From NCBI RefSeq assembly GCF_010550245.1, contig NZ_JAAGLU010000011.1:124001-188000 (forward strand): a DNA stretch of 64,000 bases, written 5' to 3'. Shown piece by piece: positions 47,132 to 56,792 of the stretch. The stretch's first letter is position 1; the number at the start of each line of letters is the position of its first letter. The translations under genes and the position numbers were made by a program. The notes beneath the pieces were generated by a model that was not told the DNA's origin, made no database searches, and saw only the letters and a program-made list of their open reading frames with translations. The DNA comes from Streptomyces sp. SID12501 (GTDB lineage Bacteria > Actinomycetota > Actinomycetes > Streptomycetales > Streptomycetaceae).

Positions 47132-47578
47132 TCAAACCGCTTGGAGATGGGCGGCCAGTCCGCGTCGTCCCGCGCGCATCATCAGGGCGTGGTTGGCGCG
47201 GAAGAGGGGCCGTCCGGGGACGGCCAGGCGGCGCATCAGCGGCTTGGTGACGTCGACCTCCTGGTCGTAGCGGGCGAGGGTGCCGGAGCCGGCCACGGTG
47301 AGTGTCCAGCGCGCCCAGCCGTCGAGGTCGCCGGTCATGGCGATCTCCAGGACTCCGGCCGCCGGATCGCGGCGCACCTCGCGTGCGGTGAAGGTCAGGT
47401 CGTACGGAAGGAGGGAGCGGATGCGGACGACACCGGTGGTGTCGTCGACGCGGTTCACCTCTCGCACCTGGCGCCACCAGCGCGGATACTCCTCGGCCCG
47501 TTCAAGGGCGTCGTACACGACGGTGGGGGCCGCGGGCAGCCGCCACCGGCTGTGGAAGCGGTAGTGGGTCCATTCCAT
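47132..47578 (-). CDS. SRPBCC (START/polyketide cyclase-like) family protein
   Basis: The 148-aa protein begins MEWTHYRFHSRWRLPAAPTVVYDALERAEEYPRWWRQV, the characteristic N-terminal strand and helix of the SRPBCC superfamily, with DPAAGVLEIAMTGDLDGWARWTLT forming the later strands. These domains bind hydrophobic ligands; the ligand here is unknown. The ATG is preferred; upstream in-frame sequence is antisense to the next gene. It lies just upstream of tRNA-Val copy 1 and divergent from the large membrane protein. Confidence 0.85.
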   Translation of the reverse strand: MEWTHYRFHSRWRLPAAPTVVYDALERAEEYPRWWRQVREVNRVDDTTGVVRIRSLLPYDLTFTAREVRRDPAAGVLEIAMTGDLDGWARWTLTVAGSGTLARYDQEVDVTKPLMRRLAVPGRPLFRANHALMMRAGRRGLAAHLQAV

Positions 47579-47692
47579 GAGCGGATTGTGCCCCGGACGC
47601 GGGCAAAGCGGCGCACATCCGAGGCAGATCTGAGTACGTGCTGAGTACGCGGACTCATGCCGCACGAGGTGACGCGAACCACACTCGGCGGC

Positions 47693-50125
47693 ATGACGTA
47701 TTTCCCGCCCCCGGCCGAGGAGCTGCGGCTCATCGACGCCGAGCTGTGGCAACTGGACGCCCGCCGGACCCAGTTGCTGACGCGCCGCACCTGGCTGGTC
47801 GCAGCCCTGCACCAGGCACGACCGACGCCTGTCGCGCCGCCCCGCCCCGAGTCGTCCGTACCGAGCGTCCAGAACGTGCTGCTCCTGCTCGGCGGTGTTC
47901 TCCTCACCATCGCGGCGATGGTGTTCACACTGGTCAGCTGGGGTCATCTGGGAATCACCGGGCGAGCCCTGGTGCTGGGCGTGGTCACGCTGGCCGCGCT
48001 CGCCGCACCGGTGGTGCTGCTGAAGCGGGGGCTGAGGTCGACGGCCGAGTCGGTGGCGGGCCTCGGGCTCGCACTGACGGTGCTGGACGCCTACGCGCTG
48101 CACGCGGCGGCGCTCGCGGGCACCGACGGCACAGGGTACGCGGCGGTCGCGTCGGCCCTGCTCGCGGTCGTGTGGGCCGGGTACGGCCTGCTGCCCGCCA
48201 CCCGCGGCCTGCGGCTGCCCCTGCCCGCCGCCCTGGCCGCGGCCCAACTCCCTCTGCTGCTCTGGGCGCTGGCCGCCGCCGCGGTGCCCTACGGGGTCAC
48301 GTCCTCACTCCTGCTCACGGCTGTGTTCAACACGGTTGTGGCGCTCCGGGTGACGGCCCGGTCCGTACGGGTCGTCGCGGCGATCGGCGGGTACGGAATG
48401 GGTGGCTGGGGCGTACTGGCCGCCGGCTGGCTGTCCTGGACGGCCACCGGCCCGAGCGCCGTCGCCCGTGCGGCGGCGCTCCTCCTCCTCGCGGCGGCGA
48501 CAGCGCTGGGCGCCGCCTGGCACGACGGCATCCGGGAGGCGCGCACCGACGAGCACGGCCCCGGCCGGAAGGACTCCCTCGGCCTCGCGGTGGCCGCAGG
48601 ACTGCTCGTCGTCGCGGCCCTCGGCGGTGCGGTGCGCCCGGCGCTGCCGGAGGCGTGGACCGTTCCGGTCCATCTGGCGTGCGGGATCGCCCTGTTGGCA
48701 ACGCTGCGGGCCGGGCGGCTGCCTGCGACGGTCCGGCACGGCTTCGCGTGGGCCTCGGGCACCGTACAAGCGCTGGCCGTGCTGTGGGCGCTGCCCGTCG
48801 TCGGTCTGGCGCTGCTCGGGCCGGTCGGCTGGGCGGAACGCGCATGGACGGGCGCCCCGTCGGACGCCCGTGCCGCGGTGACGCTCGGCACGCCCTGGCC
48901 GCAGCACACGGAGGCGGCTCCCGTCGCCCTGGCCGCCGTCGCGGCCGTGCTCCTCCTGACCGCCCGGGCCGGCATCTGGCGGCCTCAGGCGCGGTGCGGC
49001 GCGCCGGCCCTGCTGTGGGCGACGCTGTTCGCGCTTCCGGCGGTACTCGAACTCCCTTATGCGGTCGCTCTGTCGACCCAGGGCGTCATGACAGCCGGGG
49101 CGCTCACGGCGACGGTTTACGTACGCCGGGGCACGCACGCCCCGCCAGAGGAAGCACCGACCCGTCCGTTCACTCCGCCTCGGCTCACCGCCCTCGTCCT
49201 CGCCCTGGCCGGCTCCCTCAGCCTCGCCTTCCTCTCCCTCGCCTCGCAGTCGGCGACCCTCGCCGTGCTGTCCGCCCTGACCGTGCTGTTCACGGCGGCC
49301 TCGTGGCACCCGCGCCTGGCCCCTGTCACAGCGCCGGCCGCACTCGGGTACGCCGCCGCACTCGCCTGCGCGACCGGCGCCGCCCTGGACTGGCAGCCCT
49401 CGCACACCGCGCTGCTCGTGCTCACCGTCCCCGCGGCCGCGGCCCTGTCGGCCGCACGCCTGGGCAACGCCCGGGCCGTCGTGCCGGTCGAGGTCGCGGG
49501 CGCGGTCGGCGGGCTGCTCGCGGTCGGGCTCGCGCTCACCGACCCACCGCTGCTGGCCCTGGTGCTGGCCCTGTGCGCAGTGATCTCCGGGGGCACGGCG
49601 ATCCGCCCGGACCGCCGCCCCGTGGGCTACCTGGCCGCCGCCCTGTTCGTGCTGGCCACCTGGGTACGCCTGGCGGCCTGGGACGTCGGGACGCCCGAGG
49701 CGTACACGCTTCCGGTCACCGTCCCTGCGCTGCTGCTCGGTGCCCTGCGCCGGCGCCACGACCCACAGGCGTCCTCCTGGACGGCGTACGGCCCCGGCCT
49801 GGCCGCCACCCTCGTGCCGAGCCTGGTCGCGGCCTGGGGCGACGCGCACTGGACCCGCCCCCTGCTGCTGGGCCTGGCGGCACTGCTGGTCACCCTGATG
49901 GGCGCCCGGCACCACCTCCAGGCCCCCCTCCTGCTCGGCGGTTCGGTGCTGGCCCTGGACACGCTGCACGAACTCGCGCCCTACCTCATCCAGGTCACCG
50001 ACGCCCTCCCCCGCTGGGTCCCTCCCGCCCTCGCCGGACTGCTGCTGCTCTCACTCGGAGCGACGTACGAGCGTCGGATCCGCGATGTCCGGCGGGTGCG
50101 GGAGGTCCTGGGAGGGATGAACTAG
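47693..50125 (+). CDS. SCO7613-type large multi-spanning membrane protein
   Basis: The 810-aa protein has a short soluble N-terminus (TYFPPPAEELRLIDAELWQLDARRTQLLTRR), then a run of roughly 20 or more hydrophobic helices covering nearly the whole length (VQNVLLLLGGVLLTIAAMVFTLVSW, ALVLGVVTLAALAAPVVLL, and so on). Arg-rich loops separate them. I recall this pattern as the actinobacterial SCO7613 C-terminal domain family; no function is known. The ATG giving MTYFPPP is chosen over one 12 codons upstream. It converges with the lyase gene with only 7 bp between stops and no visible terminator. Confidence 0.8.
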   Translation: MTYFPPPAEELRLIDAELWQLDARRTQLLTRRTWLVAALHQARPTPVAPPRPESSVPSVQNVLLLLGGVLLTIAAMVFTLVSWGHLGITGRALVLGVVTLAALAAPVVLLKRGLRSTAESVAGLGLALTVLDAYALHAAALAGTDGTGYAAVASALLAVVWAGYGLLPATRGLRLPLPAALAAAQLPLLLWALAAAAVPYGVTSSLLLTAVFNTVVALRVTARSVRVVAAIGGYGMGGWGVLAAGWLSWTATGPSAVARAAALLLLAAATALGAAWHDGIREARTDEHGPGRKDSLGLAVAAGLLVVAALGGAVRPALPEAWTVPVHLACGIALLATLRAGRLPATVRHGFAWASGTVQALAVLWALPVVGLALLGPVGWAERAWTGAPSDARAAVTLGTPWPQHTEAAPVALAAVAAVLLLTARAGIWRPQARCGAPALLWATLFALPAVLELPYAVALSTQGVMTAGALTATVYVRRGTHAPPEEAPTRPFTPPRLTALVLALAGSLSLAFLSLASQSATLAVLSALTVLFTAASWHPRLAPVTAPAALGYAAALACATGAALDWQPSHTALLVLTVPAAAALSAARLGNARAVVPVEVAGAVGGLLAVGLALTDPPLLALVLALCAVISGGTAIRPDRRPVGYLAAALFVLATWVRLAAWDVGTPEAYTLPVTVPALLLGALRRRHDPQASSWTAYGPGLAATLVPSLVAAWGDAHWTRPLLLGLAALLVTLMGARHHLQAPLLLGGSVLALDTLHELAPYLIQVTDALPRWVPPALAGLLLLSLGATYERRIRDVRRVREVLGGMN

Positions 50126-50132
50126 CCGTCCG

Positions 50133-52865
50133 CTACGGCATCTTGCCGCCCAGCAGTGCCAGGTTCTCGATGGCGGCGAGGCCATAGAGGGCGGTGTCGT
50201 TGGTGTACACCCAGTTGGCCTCGCTGCCCGGGACCAGGGTGACCGGGCCGCTCACCGGTTCGGTCTTCCAGGGGGCCGACTCCTTGTAGCCGTCGGAGTT
50301 GTAGAACTTGTCCCACGCGCGCGTGACGAGCTTCGCGTCACCGGTCTGTACGGCCGCGTACGCGTCGAGCCGCGAGTGGCCCTGGAAGAGGAGCAGCGTG
50401 CCGAAGTTGGAGCCGTAGCGGGCCGCCTGTTCGGCCTTGGTGGCGTTGAAGTAGCGGCAGTAGTCGAGGTACGCCTCCTTGAACCTCGGCATCTCGACCA
50501 GGTCGATCAGTTCGGCGCACAGTTCGTTGAGCCCGAAGACCGCGGAGAGGTGCGAGACGCCGACGACGGGCGCCGCGGCGACGGCGAACTTCCCGGTGTC
50601 GAGGTCGTACAGGCCGCTGCCCTGCACGAACCCGTTGGGCTGGGCGGCGATGGTCTCCATGGTGGACAGCACCCGCGCCTTGGCCTTCTCCCACTTGGGG
50701 CCCTTGCGCTCCCACTCGGTCAGCCAGGCCGACACGAGCCCGCTCCAGTCGGTGCCGAAGCCGATCGACAGGGCGTGCCGGTCGGGGGTGTACGGCTCGG
50801 TGCGGATCTTGCGGATGGGGTCGAGGATGAGGAAGGTCTCGTCGCTGTCGACGTTGGCGTGCATGAGGTCGCCGACGCGTTCGTCGCCGGTGAGGAAGTA
50901 GTAGTAGCGGCGGTAGGTGGTGTTGGCGATGCGCTGCTGCTTGGCGCTGTCGGCGTAGTGCTGGACGCCGTGCCGGGTGCCGAGGCCGGCCCACTGCCCG
51001 AGATGGTAGACGTCGACCTCCCCGGTGTGCCGGGTCATCGCCTCGGCGAAGCGGAAGATGTCGGCGCGGCCGGAGCGCAGGTACGCGAACCAGAGCCAGA
51101 GGTCGGGCGACAGCTCAGAGTTGTCCCACGCGTAGCCGCCGACGTCGTACCGCCACTGGTGCCTGACGGGGTCGTACGAGTGCATGATGTCGCCGTAGTC
51201 CCAGAAGCCGTACCAACGACGCATCTCCACCTGATCCTTGTAGTAGGTGAAGAGGAAGTCGAGGTGGTCCTCGATCTTGGCCTTGGCCGGGGTGGAGCGG
51301 TCGGGCTCGGAGTACAGTCCCGGGCCGAAGACCTGGGCCTTGATGAGCTGCCTGGGCGGGGCGGCGAGCTGCGGCAGCACCCGTACGGCTTCGACCTGTT
51401 CGGCGAGTTTCTCGGCGGTCGGGGTCGACTCGTTGGCCCAGAAGAGGAGCTCGGAGGTGCGGGCGATGCCGTAGGGGGTGCCGAAGCCGGGTTCGTAGTC
51501 CTCGTAGGTGATGTTGAGGCCTTCGAGCTGCTTCGCGTACGTGTCCTGGCCCATGCCGTCGTGGTAGAAGCGCAGGTCCATGGGCTGGGCCTCGGGCGAC
51601 CAGAGCCAGAGGGTGACCTCGGCCTCGTCGGTCTGGGCGTCGCGGATGTCGAGCTGGGCGGGGTGCTTCTCCCAGAAGTCCCGCAGGCCGAAGGAGAATC
51701 CTCCGCTCGCCCCGCCGACGTAGCCGAACCCGGAGGCGCGTTTGCCGCCGCCGGCACCGATCCAGCCGTGCCCCTTCTTGGTGCGCTTGCGGAGGGTGAA
51801 GCCGTCGGCGGAGAGCTGGGAGAGGGTGTAGTCGCCCCACTCGGGGATGTACTGGAGGCGGGTGGTGACGCGCTGGTCCCAGGTCGACGGGTCGGCCAGC
51901 TTCTCCCCCGCGAACTGGGCGGCCTGGACGGTCGCGCCGGGGTCGCGCCGCTGCCCGGTGATGCCCTTGACGGCCTCGCGCAGCAGTCCGGTGCCGTCGC
52001 CGCCGATCCGGATGTGCCGGTCGTACGAGGCGTCCCGCATCGGCACGGTGAAGCGGACCCCGATGCCGCGGATGAAGTCGCCGCTGGCCTTGCCGGGCTC
52101 CTGGGTGCCGTCGAACGTGATGGTGTGGACCATGCGGAAGGAGTCGGCGCCGGCGTAGAAGTAGAGGCGGACCGAGAAGGGGAGCCAACTGCGGCTGCCC
52201 TTGCGGTGCTTGCCGTCGATGCGGACAACTGCCCTTACGGGGCCGTCCTGTTCGACCTCGACCTTGCCGATGGCGCTCTCGAAGCGCTCGAACTTGGTGG
52301 TGCCCTGGTCCTCGTCCTCGATCTCGGGCTGGCGGATGAGGACGAGCCGCCCGTTCTTCGCGATCTCGGTGGAGCCGCGTCTCACCGACTTCACCAGCGT
52401 GGAACCGGACTTGCCGATGCGCGCGGTGATGACTCCGGTCGATATGTCGATGGTCCCGCCGCTCCTGTCGACGGTGACCTTCGCTGCGGGGGCCGTGGGC
52501 GCCCCGGCGGCGAGCGTCAGCTTGCCGGAGCCCGAACTCACGGCGTGCGCGGTCCACTTGAGGGAGCCGTCGGGCCAGTAGGCGAGCGGCCAGGACTGTA
52601 CGGGTACGGACGTGCCGGTGGCGTCCGTGAGCGCGAAGGTCTGGCCCGCGTCGTAGGTGCCCTTCGGCCAGGGCACGCCGACCGTGGAGCCGGGTGCGGC
52701 GCCGAGGCCGCCGTCCTCCAGCCAGTCCAGGGTCACGGGATCGGAGTCGGCCTCGGCGGCTGTGGGCGCGGCCTGCGCGGTCGAGCCGAGGGCCCAGCTG
52801 AACTGGGCGGCGGCTCCGGCGACTGCGGCGGCCTTGAGGAGTGACCTGCGGGGGATGGGAGACAT
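50133..52865 (-). CDS. secreted exo-rhamnogalacturonan lyase-like protein (PL26-type)
   Basis: The 910-aa protein has a Tat signal peptide (PRRSLLKAAAVAGAAAQFSWALGSTAQA, cleavage about residue 32). The mature part matches what I recall of PcRGLX-like (PL26) proteins: a beta-rich N-terminal domain (VPWPKGTYDAGQTFAL, QSWPLAYWPDGSLKWTAHAV), a central domain (YDRHIRIGGDGTGLLREAV), and an (alpha/alpha)-barrel with RRWYGFWDYGDIMHSYDPVRHQWRYDVGGYAWDNSEL, VDVYHLGQWAGLGTRHGVQHYAD and TEPYTPDRHALSIGFGTDW. Enzymes of this type release unsaturated disaccharides from pectin rhamnogalacturonan I. It is the last gene of the transporter operon, 133 bp after the YesL gene. The exact substrate is inferred. Confidence 0.75.
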   Translation of the reverse strand: MSPIPRRSLLKAAAVAGAAAQFSWALGSTAQAAPTAAEADSDPVTLDWLEDGGLGAAPGSTVGVPWPKGTYDAGQTFALTDATGTSVPVQSWPLAYWPDGSLKWTAHAVSSGSGKLTLAAGAPTAPAAKVTVDRSGGTIDISTGVITARIGKSGSTLVKSVRRGSTEIAKNGRLVLIRQPEIEDEDQGTTKFERFESAIGKVEVEQDGPVRAVVRIDGKHRKGSRSWLPFSVRLYFYAGADSFRMVHTITFDGTQEPGKASGDFIRGIGVRFTVPMRDASYDRHIRIGGDGTGLLREAVKGITGQRRDPGATVQAAQFAGEKLADPSTWDQRVTTRLQYIPEWGDYTLSQLSADGFTLRKRTKKGHGWIGAGGGKRASGFGYVGGASGGFSFGLRDFWEKHPAQLDIRDAQTDEAEVTLWLWSPEAQPMDLRFYHDGMGQDTYAKQLEGLNITYEDYEPGFGTPYGIARTSELLFWANESTPTAEKLAEQVEAVRVLPQLAAPPRQLIKAQVFGPGLYSEPDRSTPAKAKIEDHLDFLFTYYKDQVEMRRWYGFWDYGDIMHSYDPVRHQWRYDVGGYAWDNSELSPDLWLWFAYLRSGRADIFRFAEAMTRHTGEVDVYHLGQWAGLGTRHGVQHYADSAKQQRIANTTYRRYYYFLTGDERVGDLMHANVDSDETFLILDPIRKIRTEPYTPDRHALSIGFGTDWSGLVSAWLTEWERKGPKWEKAKARVLSTMETIAAQPNGFVQGSGLYDLDTGKFAVAAAPVVGVSHLSAVFGLNELCAELIDLVEMPRFKEAYLDYCRYFNATKAEQAARYGSNFGTLLLFQGHSRLDAYAAVQTGDAKLVTRAWDKFYNSDGYKESAPWKTEPVSGPVTLVPGSEANWVYTNDTALYGLAAIENLALLGGKMP

Positions 52866-52998
52866 GAGGGACCAGCCTTTCCTTTCCGTGCGGATGCAGG
52901 GTTGATGGTCAGGGGTGGTGGTCAAGGGTGACGGTCAGGGGCATGACAGAGAGAGGTGCGGCGCCCGGGGCGCCGACCTTGTGCGAGGGCACCGCCCG

Positions 52999-53616
52999 TC
53001 AGCGGCGCCGGTACCGCTCTTCCACGGCGACGGCCGCCGCCGCGACGGCCCCGAGGACGGGAACCGCCAGCGGCGGAAGGAACCCTGCGGACAGCGCCAC
53101 CACGGCCAGCCCGCAGACGACCAGGAAGGATCCGGCGGGATCGCGCAGCGTCCGGCGACCGGCGTCCACGAGCAGCGCCCGCCAGGGGGCGCCCGGTGTC
53201 CAGACGGCCGCCGCCCGGAGCAGGGCCACGGCGAGCCCGATCAGCGCGAAGATGCCGACGGCCCCGACGAACCGCCCACCGGGAATCCCGGCCCGCGCGG
53301 CCAGGACGTCCACCCAGACCGCGGCGGCCACCGCCCAGCCGACGAGCCCGACGGCCCACCCGCCGCGCACGGCCGCCCGGAAGTCCGCGACGAACTCCCG
53401 CCAGCCGCCGCCCTCATGGGTCGTACGACGCCGCAGATGCCGTGCGCCGGCGGCGAAGGCCGCGGGGTAGGTGACGACCCCGAGACAGGCCACGGCGATC
53501 CACACCCCGGTGAGCAGACACTCGGCGAAGAGCGCGAAGCGCTCGCCGAACACGGACTCCTTGCGCTCCTTGCGCTCCCTGTGCGGGGAGCGGGCCTTCA
53601 CACGTGTTTGGGCCAT
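52999..53616 (-). CDS. YesL/DUF624 family membrane protein
   Basis: The 205-aa protein has a charged N-terminus, then about four to five helices (FAECLLTGVWIAVACLGVVTYPAAFAAG, GGWAVGLVGWAVAAAVWVDVLAA, AVGIFALIGLAVALLRAAAV, DPAGSFLVVCGLAVVALSAG). The GWREFVADFRAAVRGGW segment is typical of DUF624. In Bacillus subtilis YesL is encoded in the rhamnogalacturonan cluster with the YesOPQ transporter, the same context as here. Its exact role is unknown. It lies 10 bp after the second permease. Confidence 0.83.
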   Translation of the reverse strand: MAQTRVKARSPHRERKERKESVFGERFALFAECLLTGVWIAVACLGVVTYPAAFAAGARHLRRRTTHEGGGWREFVADFRAAVRGGWAVGLVGWAVAAAVWVDVLAARAGIPGGRFVGAVGIFALIGLAVALLRAAAVWTPGAPWRALLVDAGRRTLRDPAGSFLVVCGLAVVALSAGFLPPLAVPVLGAVAAAAVAVEERYRRR

Positions 53617-53626
53617 GGTGGCCGCC

Positions 53627-54502
53627 TCAGCCCTTCAGTCCGGAGGTCGCCATACCGTCGATGAGATAGCGCTGGAAGGCCATGAAGAAGGCGACGACCG
53701 GCACGAGCGCCACCAGCGACATGGCGATCATGCTGCCGTAGTTGGAGATGCCCTCCTGGTCGCGGAACATCATCAGGCCGAGTGAAACGGTGTACTTGGA
53801 GGGGGTGTTGAGGTAGATCAACGGCCCCATGAAGTCGTTCCACGCGTTGATGAACGTGAAGATGGCGCTGGTGATGATGGCGGGCCGGCTGAGCGGCAGC
53901 ACGATGGACCAGTAGGTCCGCAGGTGTCCGCACCCGTCGAGCTTGGCGGCCTCGTCCAGCTCGCGCGGCAGCCCGCGCATGAACTGGACCATCAGGAAGA
54001 CGAAGAACGCCTCCGTGGCGAGGAACTTGCCCGCGACGAGCGGCACGAGCGTGTCGATGTAACCGAGGTTGCGGAACAGCACGTACTGCGGGATGAGCAG
54101 CACGTGGTACGGCAGCAGCAGGGTGCCGATCATCAGCGTGAACAGCAGGTTCCGTCCGGCGAACCGGATCTTGGCGAAGGCGTACGCGGTCAGCGAACTG
54201 GAGATCACCACACCGACCACGGCCAGGCCCGCGTACATCAGCGAGTTGCTGAAGAAGCTGCCGATGGAGATGCCCGAGATGCCGTCGGCGAGCCCGGAGA
54301 AGTTGGCCCAGACCGGCTTGGTGGGCAGCAGGTCGAGGCTGGCGACGATGTCCTTGCTCGGCTTGAACGAGGCACCGAGCACCCAGATCACCGGGTAGAG
54401 AACGACCGCGAGCACGAGGAGCGCTCCCCCGTGCCAGACGAGGGATCCGACGCGCCGCCGCTCGTGCGGGGCGTGTGCGACAGGGCTGGTGGCACTGGTC
54501 AC
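53627..54502 (-). CDS. carbohydrate ABC transporter permease (CUT1, MalG-type)
   Basis: The 291-aa protein has six helices, starting LVWHGGALLVLAVVLYPVIWVLGASFKP, and the ATPase-contact EAA loop LPRELDEAAKLDGCGHLRTYWSIVLPLSRPA. The C-terminus ends QRYLIDGMATSGLKG, typical of MalG-type CUT1 permeases. The GTG start overlaps the preceding permease stop (GTGA). No ATPase gene is in the operon, so a shared MsiK-like ATPase encoded elsewhere is expected, as is common in Streptomyces. Confidence 0.93.
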   Translation of the reverse strand: MTSATSPVAHAPHERRRVGSLVWHGGALLVLAVVLYPVIWVLGASFKPSKDIVASLDLLPTKPVWANFSGLADGISGISIGSFFSNSLMYAGLAVVGVVISSSLTAYAFAKIRFAGRNLLFTLMIGTLLLPYHVLLIPQYVLFRNLGYIDTLVPLVAGKFLATEAFFVFLMVQFMRGLPRELDEAAKLDGCGHLRTYWSIVLPLSRPAIITSAIFTFINAWNDFMGPLIYLNTPSKYTVSLGLMMFRDQEGISNYGSMIAMSLVALVPVVAFFMAFQRYLIDGMATSGLKG

Positions 54503-55455
54503 TTGGCGGCCTCCTCGTAGTGCACCCACTTCTTCTGCGACCAGAACAGGACCGCCGTGACGAGCGCCACCGCGATCACCAGCGTCCAGGCCATCGCGGA
54601 GGCGAAGCCCATCTGGGCCTCCTTGAAGCCCTTCTGGTAGAGGTAGCAGGTGTAGACGAGGGTGGCGTCGGCAGGCCCGCACCGGGTGTCGGAGACGACA
54701 TAGGCGGAGCCGAACACCTGGAACGCGTGGATGGACTCCAGCAGCACGTTGAAGAACAGCACCGGGGAGATCATCGGCAGCGTGATGTTCCAGAACCGCC
54801 GGAAGGGACCGGCTCCGTCCATCTCGGCGGCCTCGTACAGTTCCTGCGGCACCTGCTTGAGCCCGGCCAGGAAGATGACCATCGGCGCGCCGAACTGCCA
54901 GATGCTCAGCGCCACCAGGGCGTACAGGACGTAGTCCGGGTTGCCGATCCAGCCGCCGACATCGAGCCCGAAGATCTTCTGCGTACGGTCCACGACGGCG
55001 TCGTCGGAGAACAGCGCCCGCCAGACGAAGCCCACGGACACACTGGCGCCGATGAGCGACGGCAGGTAGAACGCGGCCCGGTACAGGGCCTGTCCACGTC
55101 GGCTCTGCGCGAGCAGCAGCGCCACGCCGAGCGCGAGGAGCAGCTTCAGCGGGGTGGCCACGACGACGTACTTCAGCGTGACCTCGACCGACTTCTGCCA
55201 GCGCGGGTCCTGGAACATCGTCGTGAAGTTGTCCAGCCCCACCCACTTGGGCGGCGTGAACAGGTTGTAGCTGGTGAACGCGTAGTAGAGCGACGCGATC
55301 ATCGGCCCCGCCGTGAGCAGCAGGAACCCCGCGATCCACGGCGACATGAAGAGATAACCGGCGAGGTTCTCGCGGCGCCGCCCGCGCCGCCCGGCGACAG
55401 GAGCGGCGGACCGCTTCTGCGCCGGGCGCGCGGGCGCTTCTTTGACGAGCGTCAT
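54499..55455 (-). CDS. carbohydrate ABC transporter permease (CUT1, MalF-type)
   Basis: The 318-aa protein has a basic N-terminus and then six helices beginning LAGYLFMSPWIAGFLLLTAGPMIASLYYAF. The EAA loop is VPQELYEAAEMDGAGPFRRFWNITLPMISPV. FTSYNLFTPPKWVGLDNFTTMFQDPRW is a typical MalF-like first periplasmic stretch. It lies 14 bp after the solute-binding protein and overlaps the next permease. Confidence 0.93.
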   Translation of the reverse strand: MTLVKEAPARPAQKRSAAPVAGRRGRRRENLAGYLFMSPWIAGFLLLTAGPMIASLYYAFTSYNLFTPPKWVGLDNFTTMFQDPRWQKSVEVTLKYVVVATPLKLLLALGVALLLAQSRRGQALYRAAFYLPSLIGASVSVGFVWRALFSDDAVVDRTQKIFGLDVGGWIGNPDYVLYALVALSIWQFGAPMVIFLAGLKQVPQELYEAAEMDGAGPFRRFWNITLPMISPVLFFNVLLESIHAFQVFGSAYVVSDTRCGPADATLVYTCYLYQKGFKEAQMGFASAMAWTLVIAVALVTAVLFWSQKKWVHYEEAAK

Positions 55456-55469
55456 GGTGGTACGTCCCC

Positions 55470-56756
55470 TCAGCCCGCGAACGCGGCCTTGGCCTCACTG
55501 AACAGCGCCTTCGCGCCGTCGGCCGGCTTGGTCTTGCCCTGGGCGATCTCGGCGCCGATACGCAGGAAGGCCGACTCGACGACGTCCGCGCCGGACGGGT
55601 GCGGGGTGATCTTCCCGAGCACGCCGGCCTTGGCGACCTCGTCCTCGTAGGCCGAGACACCCTTGTTGTTGGGGTCGGTCGGCTTGAAGGCGTCGTACTG
55701 CTCGGTCGTGGCGAGGATGCCGCGGTCGTAGCCCATGATCTTGCCGACCTCGGGGTCGTGGACCATGAAGCTGATGAACTGGGCGACCTCCTTGGGGTGC
55801 TTCGTCCCGGAGAAGGCGCTGAGCATCAGCGAACCGAGGTACTGGCCGGTGTCCTTGCCGTCCGTGGTGGGGATCGGCGCGAGCCCGTAGTCGGACTCTC
55901 CCTCGCCCTGGTAACGGATGGAGAAGTTGTCCCAGGTGAATTCGGACGCGGCGAGCCCCGCCGACAGACCGGACTTGGGCGCGACCTGCTCGATCTTCTT
56001 GGGGTCGGCGACCAGACCGGACTTCACGCGCTTGTAGCCGTCCGCCCACCACTGCGTCACATCGTCCTCGGTGAAGCCGAGACCGGTGTCGGTGAAGAAG
56101 GCCTTGCCGTTCTGGCGCAGGTACAGGTCGTAGAGGTACATGATGCCGAAATAGCCCGTGTCACCGGCGATCTTCAGCTTGTCCTGGATCGTCTGGAGGG
56201 CGGCGAAGTACTCGTCCCAGGTCCAGCCGAACTTCGCCTCCACGCCCGCCTTCTCGAAGGCCTTGAGGTCGATGACGAGCGCCATGGTGTTGGCGCCGAC
56301 GGGTATGCCGAGCTGCTTGCCGTCGACCTGACCGTTCGCCAGAACGCCGTTGCGGAAGTTCTCCAGGCTCAGATTCCCGGCGTCAGCCTGCGCCTTGAGA
56401 TCCAAAAGAACGCCGCGCTTGTCGTACTTGCGCAAAAAGCCGACAGCATTCTGGAAAACGTCCGGCGGATTACCACCGGAGGCCTGCGTCTGGAACTTCT
56501 CCCAGAACGCCGCGTAGTCGGTGAATTCCGGCTTGATCTTGATCTTCGGGTACTTCTTCTCGAAGAGCGCGATCGACTTCTTGATGGCGATGGTGCGCGG
56601 TTCGCCACCCCACCACGCATAACGGAGCGTCACCGAACCGTCCCCGGCGGCGCTGTCACCACCACATCCGGTCGTCGTCGCCAGCCCCAGCGCGGCCGCC
56701 GAGGCTCCGGCCGCCTTGAGGATGGTTCGCCTCTCAACATTCCCGTTCTTAGGCAC
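55470..56756 (-). CDS. extracellular sugar-binding lipoprotein (CUT1 ABC transporter)
   Basis: The 428-aa protein has a twin-arginine-type lipoprotein signal (NVERRTILKAAGASAAALGLATTTGC, lipid-modified Cys about residue 31). The mature part is a family 1 solute-binding protein: VTLRYAWWGGEPRTIAIKKSIALFEKKYPKIKIK, the FQTQASGGNPPDVFQ stretch, LGIPVGANTMALVIDLKAFEKAGV, and HPKEVAQFISFMVHDPEVGKIMG. The start is GTG behind a GGGGAGGG site. It is the first gene of a five-gene operon under the promoter at 56824-56852. The substrate is predicted to be pectin-derived saccharides from context only. Confidence 0.92.
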   Translation of the reverse strand: MPKNGNVERRTILKAAGASAAALGLATTTGCGGDSAAGDGSVTLRYAWWGGEPRTIAIKKSIALFEKKYPKIKIKPEFTDYAAFWEKFQTQASGGNPPDVFQNAVGFLRKYDKRGVLLDLKAQADAGNLSLENFRNGVLANGQVDGKQLGIPVGANTMALVIDLKAFEKAGVEAKFGWTWDEYFAALQTIQDKLKIAGDTGYFGIMYLYDLYLRQNGKAFFTDTGLGFTEDDVTQWWADGYKRVKSGLVADPKKIEQVAPKSGLSAGLAASEFTWDNFSIRYQGEGESDYGLAPIPTTDGKDTGQYLGSLMLSAFSGTKHPKEVAQFISFMVHDPEVGKIMGYDRGILATTEQYDAFKPTDPNNKGVSAYEDEVAKAGVLGKITPHPSGADVVESAFLRIGAEIAQGKTKPADGAKALFSEAKAAFAG

Positions 56757-56792
56757 AGTAGGGCCCTCCCCGCGACGTCGTTGGCGCCTGCG